Notes: generated from the letters alone by a model not told the origin. A stretch of DNA of 60,575 bases from Lentisphaerales bacterium (GCA_030622955.1 JAUXFM010000003.1:1-60575), one strand, 5' to 3'. Numbered from the stretch's first letter, positions 27,237 to 36,538 are shown. Translations and numbers: made by a program.

Positions 27237-27488
27237 TCAATACTTCTTCTCGTACGTCCCGGTATCGCGCTTCTCGAGCTTGTGGAAACCGGCACTCTTA
27301 GCGCGTTGATCGAAGCCGCTTTTTGATGAGCCCACGGAATGAATCGAGATGATTTTCCTGACCGAGTTGCCGCATTCGGGGCATTTCTCGAGAGTGTCCT
27401 CTGATATGCGCTGCATTATCTCGAAGCCATACCTGCAGTGCTCGCACGACTGCTTCTCTTCTTTGGCCTCATATTCATAGATCGGCAT
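27237..27488 (-). CDS. FmdB-family zinc-ribbon protein
   Basis: An 83-residue protein of the FmdB regulatory type. It starts with MPIYEYEAKE, normal for the family, and has two CxxC knuckles (CEHC and CPEC) separated by 16-20 residues, which should bind one zinc ion. The tail is basic and polar. These small proteins are widespread and their molecular role is poorly known, although the name comes from formamidase/amidase regulation. A single-gene unit in this window. Confidence 0.9.
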   Translation of the reverse strand: MPIYEYEAKEEKQSCEHCRYGFEIMQRISEDTLEKCPECGNSVRKIISIHSVGSSKSGFDQRAKSAGFHKLEKRDTGTYEKKY

Positions 27489-27768
27489 CGGATAACCCTC
27501 CCTGTCCTGACATCGAGAGACATGCTACTCGAAGCTCTGTCACAGAACAAGACCTTCTGGGCTCGCTTGCAGCAGAGTGGCAGGAATGTCTAAGCCGGAA
27601 GGCATGAGATCTGACATCCTTGCTTGCGCCATTGGTCATTCGGGTTCAGACGCTCATAAGTCATTTCCACGGCCTGCAACCGGCATGTGACGCAATTCGG
27701 GCCAGCGCCATTCTGGACTACGCCTGTTGCTTACGGTATAGTTCGTCAGCACAAGTGGAGATAACAAC

Positions 27769-28761
27769 ATGTCGCGTTCGGGTACCATAGAGCAGTTTGA
27801 TGCCGGCCGGTTCGATGAGATCCTCGATCGTAATCGGCACCCGCACCATGCCAATTACTACGCGATGTATTCAAGCGTGATTGGCGGCATCGTTACTGAT
27901 CCGGCCCTGATGCTCTTGCCTGTTGATGACCACATGGTGCATCGTGGTGACGGCGTGTTCGAGGTTTTCAAGTGTGTTGGTGGCAAGATCTACAACATGC
28001 AAGCACATCTCGAGCGACTTCAGCTTTCGGCAGACGTGCTGGGTTACAGGGATACTCCCTCGATGCAGGAGATTACTCATTTGGTGATCGAGACCGTCAA
28101 GGCTGGTGGCCGACGGGAATGCGTCATAAGGCTCTTCATTTCACGTGGCACGGGAAGCTTCGATACGAATCCTTACGATTGCCAGAACTGCGAGCTTTAC
28201 ATTGTAATAACCAGTTCGAAGCCATCCCCCATGCAGCAGTTCCCGCGGGGAATAAAAGGGAAAGTGAGCGAGATCCCAGCAAAACGTCCCTTTATCGCTC
28301 GCGTTAAAAGTGTCAATTATTTGATGAACGTGCTCATGCGCAAAGAAGCAATTGATGCTGCCGTCAACTTCGTTGTTTCGCTCGACGAACAAAAACGTAT
28401 TGCAGAGGGTGCTACAGAGAACATCGGCGTCATCACCGACGAGAAGAAGTTGTTATTTCCCGTGGCCGAACGGACATTGCGTGGCACCACCATGATCCGA
28501 GTTATTGAACTCGCGCAGGAGCTGATAGCTGTGAGTCATTTGGCAGCCGCCGATTTTGCAGATCTTTCCGTCGACGATATTCTTGGTGCCAAGGAAGTGT
28601 TCATTGCAGGAACAAGTACCGATATTGCCGCTGTCACAGAGTTCGAGGGGCAGAAAATAGGCGATGGCAAGCCCGGCCCGATCTGGCGAAAACTCTCAGC
28701 TCTACTCGACAAGGATGTGCGCACCAACAGTGCCCTCTCCACCCCTGTGTTCGGGGAATAA
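27769..28761 (+). CDS. Class IV PLP-dependent aminotransferase
   Basis: A 330-residue fold-type IV aminotransferase, the family of branched-chain aminotransferase, D-amino acid aminotransferase and aminodeoxychorismate lyase. Marks seen: DDHMVHRGDGVFEVFKCVGG near residue 50, RVKSVNYLMNVLMRKEA with the PLP-binding Lys, EGATENIGVITDEKKLLFP, and the phosphate-binding GTTMIRVIEL. The ATG at 27769 has no strong ribosome binding site but the family start fits. Substrate specificity cannot be read safely. The gene converges with the esterase gene 9 bp away. Confidence 0.9.
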   Translation: MSRSGTIEQFDAGRFDEILDRNRHPHHANYYAMYSSVIGGIVTDPALMLLPVDDHMVHRGDGVFEVFKCVGGKIYNMQAHLERLQLSADVLGYRDTPSMQEITHLVIETVKAGGRRECVIRLFISRGTGSFDTNPYDCQNCELYIVITSSKPSPMQQFPRGIKGKVSEIPAKRPFIARVKSVNYLMNVLMRKEAIDAAVNFVVSLDEQKRIAEGATENIGVITDEKKLLFPVAERTLRGTTMIRVIELAQELIAVSHLAAADFADLSVDDILGAKEVFIAGTSTDIAAVTEFEGQKIGDGKPGPIWRKLSALLDKDVRTNSALSTPVFGE

Positions 28762-28770
28762 CGTCTGCCA

Positions 28771-29856
28771 TCAGCGGCGCGGTTTACCGTGTACGGTTGA
28801 ATGTTTTGTTCCTGTCTTTTTCAGCCAACTGCCAATATCCTGATCCTGAATGACCGAAGCGCGTTGCGAAAAGAAAAGGAAGTGGTCTTCTTTCGGATAG
28901 TAATGAGAGGCCACTGACAATCCCTTGTTCCTGAGGATCGCCTCGGCGGTGCGAACTGCTGTCGCAGGAATCCTGCGATCGTTCTCACCATGTATGATCA
29001 AAAACTCTTTGCCCGCTGAGCTGGACGCGAAATCGACAGATGAGATTATCTTCGATTCCAAAACCGGTGAAATGAGGACAAACCCCTTGTAGCGGTTGCT
29101 GTGATTCTGTATCTCTCTGATAACCCCTCTTCCGCCATTGGAAAGGCCAGCCAAGTAAATGGACTTCTGGTTAAGTGCGGGCTCTTCCACGCAGTGCTCG
29201 TAGACCGCTGTTAATACGGAGGAATCTTCGTCGAGATGCCAGTTGCCACAACCGTATGTTGGTGCGATCACCGCGTAGCCTTCTGAATCAGCCATACTCT
29301 TCAATACCCATGTATAGCCCTTGAAGTTGCCAAGGCTGCCATGAAGAAAGATCACAACCGGATAGGATTCTAACGCCAAATGTCGTGGAACATATTCGTA
29401 GAAATGCAAGGTGCGCCGCTTGCCCTCAAGAATATCTTCGTAACACGTGCTCAGTGCTGAGCCGGCTTCTACAAAGAGAGCATCCTGTCGCATTTCGCGG
29501 TAGATATCGAGAAAGAGCCGTCGGATGCGGACACCTTGTTGCTGATCGATGAACGGATCGATATGTGGAAATAGGTAAGATCCGATTTTGAGCTGGTCGA
29601 TTTCCGGCACTACATTCGCCAACGTGTTTTTACTGAAGGAACTATTGCCAGAATATCTCTGGGTGAAATTGCCATCTGGGATGCCCCCTGCGGGCGCTAT
29701 AGCTGAAGCGCAGCTGAAACAGCATAACCCGCCGATCAGCAGGAATCCTGCAATGAATATTCCCGGTACCCTAACTCTTCGGAACCACAGGAGCCACAGA
29801 GATATGATTCCGCTCAGCAGCATAACAAAAGCGCCGCCCACGAAACGACCCCCCAT
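28771..29856 (-). CDS. Membrane-anchored esterase/alpha-beta hydrolase
   Basis: A 361-residue hydrolase. The N-terminus has two hydrophobic segments (about residues 9-24 and 30-50), suggesting a membrane anchor or signal. The catalytic part resembles feruloyl-esterase or PHB-depolymerase type enzymes: VVIFLHGSLGNFKGYTW forms the oxyanion site, GLSNGGRG is the nucleophile elbow, Asp is in IHGENDRRIP and His in YPKEDHFLF. The start ATG (29854-29856) directly abuts the first copy of a 36-bp repeat, so the upstream region may have been replaced. The substrate is unknown. Confidence 0.85.
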   Translation of the reverse strand: MGGRFVGGAFVMLLSGIISLWLLWFRRVRVPGIFIAGFLLIGGLCCFSCASAIAPAGGIPDGNFTQRYSGNSSFSKNTLANVVPEIDQLKIGSYLFPHIDPFIDQQQGVRIRRLFLDIYREMRQDALFVEAGSALSTCYEDILEGKRRTLHFYEYVPRHLALESYPVVIFLHGSLGNFKGYTWVLKSMADSEGYAVIAPTYGCGNWHLDEDSSVLTAVYEHCVEEPALNQKSIYLAGLSNGGRGVIREIQNHSNRYKGFVLISPVLESKIISSVDFASSSAGKEFLIIHGENDRRIPATAVRTAEAILRNKGLSVASHYYPKEDHFLFFSQRASVIQDQDIGSWLKKTGTKHSTVHGKPRR

Positions 29857-29857
29857 T

Positions 29858-29947
29858 GGGCCCAGGGTCAGTCCTCTTATTTAGGTATTCATGGCCCAGG
29901 GTCAGGGCCCAGGGCCCAGGGTCAGTCCTCTTATTTAGGTATTCATG
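29858..29947. repeat. Two direct copies of a 36-bp repeat
   Basis: Identical 36-bp units lie at 29858-29893 and 29912-29947, each starting GGGCCCAGGGTCAG and ending TTATTTAGGTATTCATG. Between them is a partial extra copy of the CCCAGGGTCAGG part. An inverted, slightly changed copy of the core lies at 30139-30164. The repeat touches the esterase start codon. The type resembles small dispersed repeats or the ends of a non-autonomous element; which one cannot be told from one window. Confidence 0.75.
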
Positions 29948-30138
29948 ATTGACGCGCTTCCCACCTGTTGATAAGGGCATGGTCTGTAATAGAGGGCTAA
30001 GTGAACGACTGAGAATGGGATGTTCTTCCAATATCACTGGTTACCTAAAAAGTGTTCATGAATCAAGTGATGTCAGAACCAGAAAACTGCTCAGATAGCT
30101 ACGTCCGTAACGAGCAGCAGGGTGTCGCCAATAATGTA

Positions 30139-30164
30139 TTACCTAAATAAGAGGACTGTGACCC
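30139..30164. repeat. Inverted diverged copy of the same repeat
   Basis: ACCTAAATAAGAGGACT (30141-30157) is the exact reverse complement of the core of the 29858 and 29912 repeats; a 2-bp insertion follows, then ACCC as in the other copies. The truncated IS3-type transposase frame begins right at its right edge, so the repeat coincides with the breakpoint of the IS. Confidence 0.7.
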
Positions 30165-30668
30165 TTTTGCACAGGAGATGGCCGTGGGATTAAGATCTTA
30201 ACGGTCATTGATGAATACACTCGGGAATGCCTGGCTTTGAAGGTAGCAAGGTGTTTGAGATCGGAAGATGTGTTGGAAGTGCTGGACGATTTGTTTATAC
30301 GCAGAGGTATACCGGAACATATTAGAAGTGATAATGGTTCTGAGTTCACGGCTGAAGCGGCGAGATCCTGGCTGGACACGCTGAAGATCAAACCACTATA
30401 TATTGAGTCTGGCAGCCCGTGGGAAAACGGATATGTTGAGAGCTTCCATGGAAAGCTCCGGGATGAACTGTTGAACGGTGAGCTCTTCGATACGCTCTGG
30501 GAGGCTAAGGTCTTGATAGAGCAGTGGAGACGGCATTACAACACCATGCGTCCTCACAGCTCGCTGGGTTATCGTCCGCCTGCTCCGCAGACGCTTCAGT
30601 TGGCAGGTAATCTTTGGATTACAGGAGAAATATATGCTTGTCAGAAGAAGGTGCAACTTGCAGTATGA
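30164..30668 (+). pseudogene. IS3-family transposase, truncated at the 5' end
   Basis: This is the C-terminal part of an IS3-type OrfB (rve/DDE) transposase. The frame is open from the repeat boundary near 30164 and lacks a start codon; the first residues read TGDGRGIKILTVIDEYTREC. The second catalytic Asp lies in IRSDNGSEF and the Glu in ENGYVESFHGKLRDELLNGE, followed by HYNTMRPHSSLGYRPP, all typical. The first catalytic Asp and all of OrfA are missing. An IS3-type right end follows at about 30683-30694 (GGGGGCAGGTCA). The element is thus a dead right-hand fragment. Confidence 0.88.
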
Positions 30669-30682
30669 GTGGCCCCATTATC

Positions 30683-30694
30683 GGGGGCAGGTCA
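30683..30694. mobile_element. Presumed right end of the truncated IS3 element
   Basis: GGGGGCAGGTCA ends in TCA, as the right terminal repeats of IS3-family elements commonly do, and lies 15 bp past the transposase stop codon. The matching left end (TGACCTGCCCCC-like) is absent upstream, in agreement with truncation. Confidence 0.5.
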
Positions 30695-30988
30695 GATCTC
30701 AGCACAATGAACCGCATACAGGCGACAAAGCAGAATATCCGTGAGTTGGCTGCGTTCTTGCGACACCTGCGGAAATCACACCGCCCCTTACCTGCTCTTC
30801 AACAGCCGGCAGATACCTTTCTGGATCAGTCACGCACACGTTGGTATGGCGACCGCGAACACGACTGGGCCTCAGAAGCGCCCCGCTTTCAGCGCTACAC
30901 TGTAAACGAACCGGTCCTTGGACCTCGGTTGCCGCGAACAGAGAAGATGAGAAGAACCCGGCACGCAAGTAAGTGAGAAGAAAAGGTT
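30695..30988. other. 294-bp stretch between IS remnant and sulfatase
   Basis: No supported gene. An 89-codon plus-strand frame from an ATG at 30708 to 30976 is open but has no ribosome binding site or recognised domain. It may be the 3' end of a gene destroyed by the IS insertion, or chance. A purine-rich GAGAAGAAAAGG just before 30989 serves as the ribosome binding site of the sulfatase. Confidence 0.4.
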
Positions 30989-32443
30989 ATGAGTAAGCAA
31001 CCCAATATTGTCATGTTTCTGGTGGATGATATGGGATGGCAGGATACATCTGAGCCATTCTGGACAGAACCTACACCGTTTAATGAGCGCTACCGAACAC
31101 CGAATATGGAGCGACTTGCGCGATCGGGGGTGAAGTTCACTCAGGCCTATGCCTGTTCCGTGTGTTCGCCCAGTCGTGTGAGCCTCATAACGGGGTTGAA
31201 TGCCGCACGCCATCGTGTGACCAACTGGACGTTTGCAAAAAACGAGGCCAAGGATTCGGAATCGGACGAGCTCATCTTTCCGGACTGGAATGTCAATGGG
31301 ATCACGCCGTCGCCCGATGGCGAGCGTGCAGTTCATGCCAAATGTCTGCCGGAGTTCTTGCGGGACGTTGGCTATCGGACGATCCACGTCGGCAAAGCAC
31401 ATTTAGGCGCTTTCGACACGCCGGGCGCCGATCCGAAGAACCTGGGCTTTGACGTCAATATTGCTGGGCACGCGGCAGGCGGACCGGGCAGCTATCTGAG
31501 CGAGCAGGGCTTCGGTGCCGATTGGCGTGGCGGGGACAATCATTGGACTGTGCCCGGACTGGAAGCATATCATGATTCGGGCACGTTTCTGACAGAGGTG
31601 TTGACACTTGAAGCCAACAAGGAAGTGGATCGCTCCGTAGCTGAGGGCAAACCGTTCTTTCTCCATATGTCGCACTATGCCGTGCATGTTCCCTTTGCCG
31701 AGGATCCGCGCTTCATCGACAATTACGGAGATCTTCCAGAGCAAGAAGCGATGTATGCCGCATTGGTCGAAGGCATGGATAAGAGCCTGGGTGATATCCT
31801 GGACCGTATTGACAAGCTTGGAATTGCGGACCAAACGATCGTGATCTTCATGTCCGACAACGGCGGGCTCAGTGCACATGGCCGTGACGGGGAAGCGCAC
31901 ACGCACAACAAGCCTTTGTCGAGCGGAAAAGGGTCGGCGCATGAAGGCGGCATCAGAGAGCCCATGATTGTGCGATGGCCGGGGGTGACCCGGGCCGATT
32001 CAACCTGCGATGAATACGTGATGATTGAGGATTTCTTTGTTTCCATACTGGAAATGGCGGGGATACAGAATCCGGAACAGATCGGCGGGGTGCTGGATGG
32101 ACGCAGCTTCGTGCCGCTGTTACACGGTCAAAGCGGTGTTTCCACGGGACGTGCCCTGTTCTGGCACTATCCCAACAAATGGGGTTCTGATGGGCCCGGT
32201 ATCGGCAGCACCAGCGCCATACGCAAGGATGACTGGAAATTGATCTACTATCATGAACCCAGTGCCGCAAGTCAGTTCGAGCTGTTTAACATTTCGGAAG
32301 ACATTGGCGAGACGACCAACCTCGCCGCGTGCGAAGCGGACCGCGTAGCGGCACTGCGAAAAGAACTGCGTGAGTTCCTGATAGATTGCGATGCTCAGAT
32401 GCCCGTGGATAAACGCACAGGCAAAGTGGTGGCACTTCCCTAA
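30989..32443 (+). CDS. Type I sulfatase (formylglycine-dependent)
   Basis: A 484-residue sulfatase. NIVMFLVDDMGWQDT supplies metal ligands Asp13/Asp14; the signature is CSPSR with Cys59 as formylglycine precursor, followed by VSLITGLNAARHR. Further on, the metal-binding DNGG segment (IFMSDNGGLSAHG) and GKGSAHEGGIREPMIVRWPG are typical of arylsulfatase A/choline-sulfatase-like S1 enzymes. No clear signal peptide. It follows IS remnants and is alone on its strand. It differs clearly from the sulfatases at 1-2231, so it probably acts on another glycan or linkage. Confidence 0.94.
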   Translation: MSKQPNIVMFLVDDMGWQDTSEPFWTEPTPFNERYRTPNMERLARSGVKFTQAYACSVCSPSRVSLITGLNAARHRVTNWTFAKNEAKDSESDELIFPDWNVNGITPSPDGERAVHAKCLPEFLRDVGYRTIHVGKAHLGAFDTPGADPKNLGFDVNIAGHAAGGPGSYLSEQGFGADWRGGDNHWTVPGLEAYHDSGTFLTEVLTLEANKEVDRSVAEGKPFFLHMSHYAVHVPFAEDPRFIDNYGDLPEQEAMYAALVEGMDKSLGDILDRIDKLGIADQTIVIFMSDNGGLSAHGRDGEAHTHNKPLSSGKGSAHEGGIREPMIVRWPGVTRADSTCDEYVMIEDFFVSILEMAGIQNPEQIGGVLDGRSFVPLLHGQSGVSTGRALFWHYPNKWGSDGPGIGSTSAIRKDDWKLIYYHEPSAASQFELFNISEDIGETTNLAACEADRVAALRKELREFLIDCDAQMPVDKRTGKVVALP

Positions 32444-33377
32444 AGGCAAAACTGAGTCAGTGGCTAATGCTCTTTCTTGGCCAGACCGGCGAGCTCCAGG
32501 CGAACTCACCTTGGCTGAGAACGACGCGCAGGTAGTTGTAATCCTCGGCTCGGTCCGAGGGCGTTTCATCAATATGGAATGAATCAGTGGAACAGCTCTG
32601 GACCCCACTCATGCATTGCGCCGCGAGCAGATGGCTGTTCTTGATCAACTCAATGCGATTGATCGTCATGAGCGACTGTGGCGGTGCAGCGAGTTATGGC
32701 AACGATGTTGGGGGAATTGCGAAGAACTTTCACTCTTTGATAACTGAAAATGGAGTTGTTGAACGGTGTCGGCAGCACATGTGGTCTCCGACTTCACCTC
32801 TGAGGCAGACCGGTCATCCGATGACGTCAGAAGCTTGAGATAAGAAGCAACTTATGCAGCTCTCTTTAGCTCAATAATCGGAAGATGCTTGCGACTTTCC
32901 AGATATGACACATGCGGTACCAAGGGCGGAAGATTCTTATTGCGCATAATCTGAAGAGGCAGGCGAGGTGGCGCACGCTGATGAAATTCCTTCGGAGTCT
33001 GGGTGTAGGCGACCACGCTGACACCGTATTGGCGAACCAAGTTATTGGTGTATAGAATGGCCTCCATTCCCGCATTGCGATCATAAAGTTGTTCCGTTGG
33101 CGTCGTAGGAGTCTGTTATGACAGACATGGCCTGATGGAAGGATCCAGACACCTGCGGGCCGGTCCCGAAACAAGTGCGGGATGCAGGCAGATGCGAGCA
33201 CATGCCCAGGATCTTCGCGCGCAGATCTATGACATTACCTGTAGGCGGTTGACATCTATAATGGAGAGATATTTAACCTACAACTTGGCGCCAACAGCAA
33301 CATAACGACAGAGCCAGTTTGGTGATTCGGGCCGCCTCATTGCTTTTTAGTCATTACCCACTATGGCTCTGTGCCCC
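32444..33377. other. 934-bp non-coding stretch with decayed coding remnants
   Basis: No intact gene. Several minus-strand frames look like pieces of former proteins. One (32457-32669) is listed separately. Another (32852-33067) has no recognised domain, and frames on both sides overlap it. The upstream part 33070-33120 (minus) reads MSVITDSYDANGTT before losing the frame. The whole stretch looks like a gene decayed by frameshifts, next to an accessory region with two insertion elements. TTGACA-like words near 33248 are present, but no plus-strand gene follows them. Confidence 0.45.
32457..32669 (-). pseudogene. Probable C-terminal remnant of an unknown secreted or PHP-like protein
   Basis: The frame ends in a segment containing RAEDYNYLRVVLSQGEFAW followed by SSPVW. 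Similar endings, of the form YYVRV-x-Q-x-G-x-x-AWSSPIW, occur at the C-termini of some PHP-type or DUF3604-like secreted proteins as I recall them. There is no N-terminal part in frame, so this is best seen as the tail of a broken gene. The family is uncertain. Confidence 0.35.
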
Positions 33378-34568
33378 TTATTTGTCGAATCCATCGATTG
33401 TCTTTGTGACATGGTCAATCAGGGGATGGTTAGCGTATTTCTGCCCCTCCACAGGAGGGATATAGTCGTAGTGAAACTCCCACCAGAACACTCCACGATA
33501 TTGTTTTGTGAATACCCATTCAAGCTTACGACTGAGGCTTCGAGTGTTGTCGATTGTCACAAATGTGGTCTTGTCGGGACTGGAATAATAGGGGGCCTCA
33601 GCTTTGGCATCGTACGATTCCTGCCATCCGTCCTTCAGCAACATCGGCAGTTCAGTATACGAGAAGTAGCGTCCTATCTTCTTTAGAGGTATTTCACTTT
33701 TCTGCCCTGGAGATATCCCTTTGTAGTAAAAACCATAGTTAGCCAGACCTATGCAGATCTTATCCGGAGAGAATGCAGTCCACTTGTTCCGCAATATGGT
33801 TTTCATTCTGTTTAGGGGTGTGTTGTGGGTTGCTTTAGCGCCCCAGAGTCCTCCGCCCATATCGTATGTCATCATATTTAACCAGTCTATGTGCTGACTC
33901 AGTTGCCGCGCTTGCGTTCGCGAGTAATTTCTCTTCGAATGATGAAGTGCCGTGGTCAAGTAATACTTGCGTGATGACGATCCAGCGTCCCGGTTTAAAG
34001 AACTTAGCGCTTTGCGTAAATCTGCCATGAGCGCGGTGTGCTGGCCTATGCTAAAGGCGCCCTCCCAATCGATTTCAATTCCGTCATAGTTATACTTCTT
34101 CACGAAAGCAGTCATCACCTTGGCAAACAAAGCTCTCTTCTTGCTATCTCTGGCTATAGGATTGAATTGTGTCCTGCCAGGAATGGAGAGTAGTACGTTG
34201 ACGTGTTTTTTATGAGCACGAGAAATGAGTTCAGGCACAAGGGCAACACCGGAGTCTCCTGCTGGGTATGAGTGGTGTTGAACCAGTTTACCCATGATAT
34301 CATTTTCGGACATGTTGAAATCTTCAGGTTTCCAAGCTGGTGCCGCCATGACATACATGAAATTGAACTGTTCAAACCGTGTTTGATCCAGTTGCGCTAT
34401 ATTCTTGATCCTGTTGCCTACAAGGTAGGTGGCATGTACAAAAGCCTTTTTGCTATCGTTTTGCATTTTCGAAGCCTCCTTGTGTGGTAACTCATCAGCT
34501 ATTAGATTTGATACACCAATAAGGGAAGCGGAACAAATTGTTGTCAGCATGAGGATTAATATTTTCAC
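33378..34568 (-). CDS. Secreted glycoside hydrolase family 18 protein
   Basis: A 396-residue GH18 (chitinase-type) enzyme. A signal peptide covers about residues 1-24. The catalytic motif is YDGIEIDWEGAF at 161-172, with proton donor Glu169; the middle Asp of the usual DGxDxDxE is Glu165, a change also seen in active members. Conserved barrel elements MYVMAAPAW, NVLLSIPG and MMTYDMGGG are present, with WWEFHYD near the end. The start is GTG at 34566-34568, backed by an AAGGAGA ribosome binding site. Substrates of the family are chitin, peptidoglycan or N-glycans. It sits between decayed sequence and a complete IS element. Confidence 0.93.
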   Translation of the reverse strand: MKILILMLTTICSASLIGVSNLIADELPHKEASKMQNDSKKAFVHATYLVGNRIKNIAQLDQTRFEQFNFMYVMAAPAWKPEDFNMSENDIMGKLVQHHSYPAGDSGVALVPELISRAHKKHVNVLLSIPGRTQFNPIARDSKKRALFAKVMTAFVKKYNYDGIEIDWEGAFSIGQHTALMADLRKALSSLNRDAGSSSRKYYLTTALHHSKRNYSRTQARQLSQHIDWLNMMTYDMGGGLWGAKATHNTPLNRMKTILRNKWTAFSPDKICIGLANYGFYYKGISPGQKSEIPLKKIGRYFSYTELPMLLKDGWQESYDAKAEAPYYSSPDKTTFVTIDNTRSLSRKLEWVFTKQYRGVFWWEFHYDYIPPVEGQKYANHPLIDHVTKTIDGFDK

Positions 34569-34648
34569 TGGTTTCTCCTTTGTTTAGATTAAATTGCTGG
34601 TGCGTAAACGACGGGCAAACCGGCATGATCGCAAACTAATAGGTTTTC

Positions 34649-36164
34649 GAGCCTCTTGCAAAACCCCGCAAACGGGCTGATTTTCTAAAAACGACTGATA
34701 CGCCTTGAAACGGCAATTCCAATCCTTGTCTCGATCTTTGTCGACGAGGATCGCGACAGCGGAACCGCAATCTTCGGTGCCCTTTTCTCAAGCATATGTT
34801 CCACGAAACGGATCCCCCCGAAGGGGGAAAGTTGCTATTCTTCTCTCATGCAAAACACCCCAAAACGGGAGGAGAAAAATGAGCAAACTTTCTGCGGTAA
34901 GTATAAGCATACAGCGGCATCTGTTTCCAGCATTAGAAGACGAAATCGGCGAACTTTCCGATAAGGAGTGCAAGTTCGTTCGGATCATCGAGTTGATCGA
35001 GATCGGGCGTTTCCTCGTTGGGTATGGCTGGTGCGGAGTGGGACGCAAACCCCACAGCCGTGCAGCGCTGGCCAAAGCGTTCATCGCCAAGGCGGTTTGG
35101 AACACGACCACGACGCGGGCCTTGATCGATCTGATACGCAGTAGTCCGAGTCTGCGGCGGTTATGCGGATGGGACGGGGTGGCGGACATCCCCGATGAGA
35201 GTGCGTTTTCGCGCACTTTCGCCCTCTTTTCCGAAATGGAATTACCTCAGCGTATTCATGAGGCACTGGTGAACGATCATCTTGGGCTCAAGCTATGCGG
35301 TCATATCAGCCGCGACGCCACGGCTATCAAGGGCCGCGAGAAACCGAAGCCCAAGGAGAAGACGAAGAAGAAAGCGAAGAAACGGGGACGGCCAAGAAAG
35401 GGGGAGAAGCGTGAAAATGCGCCACCACGGCGCTTGGAGTTGCAACCGCACAGGAGCCTTGAGGAAAACCTCAATGATCTGCCTGTCTTCTGCAATGTGG
35501 GCTGTAAGAAAAACAGCAAGGGCTACAAGGAAACCTGGATCGGGTACAAGTTGCACCTGGATGTCATCGACGGCGATATTCCGATCAGCGGTATCCTCAC
35601 CGCCGCCTCGTTGCACGACTCCCAAGTCGCTATCCCGCTGGCTCAAATGAGTGTCGAACGCGTCACCAGCCTTTATGATTTGATGGATGCGGCTTATGAC
35701 GCCAAAGCGATCCACGACTTCAGTCGGTCGCTGAACCATGTGCCGATCATTGATGACAACCCCGGCCGCGGAAAAGATAAGCAGCAAATGGCCCCGGCCG
35801 AAAAGATCCGGTTCAAGGAACGCTCTTCCGCAGAGCGCGTGAACTCGAACCTGAAAGACAATTACGGAGGGAATCATGTCCGCGTGCGGGGGGACAAGAA
35901 GGTGGCTTGTCACCTGATGTTCGGGCTTCTCGCGCTCACCGCCACGCAGCTTTTTAACCTACTGCTCTGACGAAACAGACAGCTTCCGCCAGGAACGGCT
36001 GCTTTTCGTCCTCCAAAACACGGTGGACCGGGACCGGTGTGCCAAAAAACGACCGTTTCTCGCGTCGGTACTGGATTTTCCCTCGAAATCTGCACAACAT
36101 CATGCGATAGTCACGATATCACGCCGGTGCGGACTGACTCGCCGGATAGTTTTGCAAGAGGCTC
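34649..36164. mobile_element. Complete insertion sequence (IS5/IS1182-like)
   Basis: Perfect 16-bp terminal inverted repeats bound the element: GAGCCTCTTGCAAAAC at 34649-34664 and its reverse complement at 36149-36164. The 1.5-kb interior holds one transposase gene. No target-site duplication could be recognised in the flanks (left ...GGTTTTC, right ATATATC...). The element lies in the upstream region of the GH18 gene, about 80 bp from its start, and may affect its expression. Confidence 0.88.
34879..35970 (+). CDS. IS5/IS1182-like DDE transposase
   Basis: A 363-residue transposase. The N-terminal part (about 60-140) has the DUF772-like pattern (GRKPHSRAALAKAFIAKAVW, then LRRLCGWDGVADIPDESAFSR). 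The DDE part begins with ISRDATAIKGREKPK; a basic linker (KEKTKKKAKKRGRPRKGEK) interrupts it, as in related elements. Later segments are GYKLHLDVIDGDIPISG, LMDAAYDAKAI (second Asp) and ERSSAERVNSNLKDNYGG (Glu). The ATG at 34879 is chosen because a GGGAGGAG ribosome binding site lies just upstream and homologous sequence starts there; the frame is open from 34705. It looks intact and possibly active. Confidence 0.9.
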   Translation: MSKLSAVSISIQRHLFPALEDEIGELSDKECKFVRIIELIEIGRFLVGYGWCGVGRKPHSRAALAKAFIAKAVWNTTTTRALIDLIRSSPSLRRLCGWDGVADIPDESAFSRTFALFSEMELPQRIHEALVNDHLGLKLCGHISRDATAIKGREKPKPKEKTKKKAKKRGRPRKGEKRENAPPRRLELQPHRSLEENLNDLPVFCNVGCKKNSKGYKETWIGYKLHLDVIDGDIPISGILTAASLHDSQVAIPLAQMSVERVTSLYDLMDAAYDAKAIHDFSRSLNHVPIIDDNPGRGKDKQQMAPAEKIRFKERSSAERVNSNLKDNYGGNHVRVRGDKKVACHLMFGLLALTATQLFNLLL

Positions 36165-36538
36165 ATATATCTACTTAATAGCGGTTCTGCTGATCATGGA
36201 TTCTGACGTGATCAGCGCTGCGAAGGTCGCCAGACCCAAAAAACTTGGCATGCCGTGCCGGAGCAGGATGGAATCTTCTGTACGTTGTCGCGTGTCGAAC
36301 ACCGGTCAACCCAGCGCCGGAATACCGGTCGCGTAATCGGCGTCGATCATGTGACGTTGACCTTTCCAGCGATACTCGCATCCCCGCATCTCGCATGACT
36401 CTTCGAGAAGCCTCAGGCGCTGGCCTCCTGCTTCACTTGAAAAACGTGGGAAAGTCCAAATGACTTGACCGATGGCGCTGAAAGAGGTAAATATGACGCT
36501 GTGTTCAGGTTTTATGATCTAGCAAAAGAGTAATTGTT
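36165..36538. other. 374-bp intergenic region
   Basis: Between the IS right end and ispD there is no convincing gene. Frames of 60-100 codons exist on both strands but lack ribosome binding sites and domains. The last 60 bp should hold the ispD promoter. No RNA gene was recognised. Confidence 0.5.

Noticed and set aside
29771-30037. Minus-strand frame with twice-repeated HEYLNKRTDPGP
   Set aside because: The repeat comes from the 36-bp DNA repeat itself; the frame overlaps the esterase start and has no other protein features.
29858-30164. The 36-bp repeats as a CRISPR array
   Set aside because: Only two direct copies with an 18-bp spacer that is itself a partial repeat, one inverted copy, and no cas genes.
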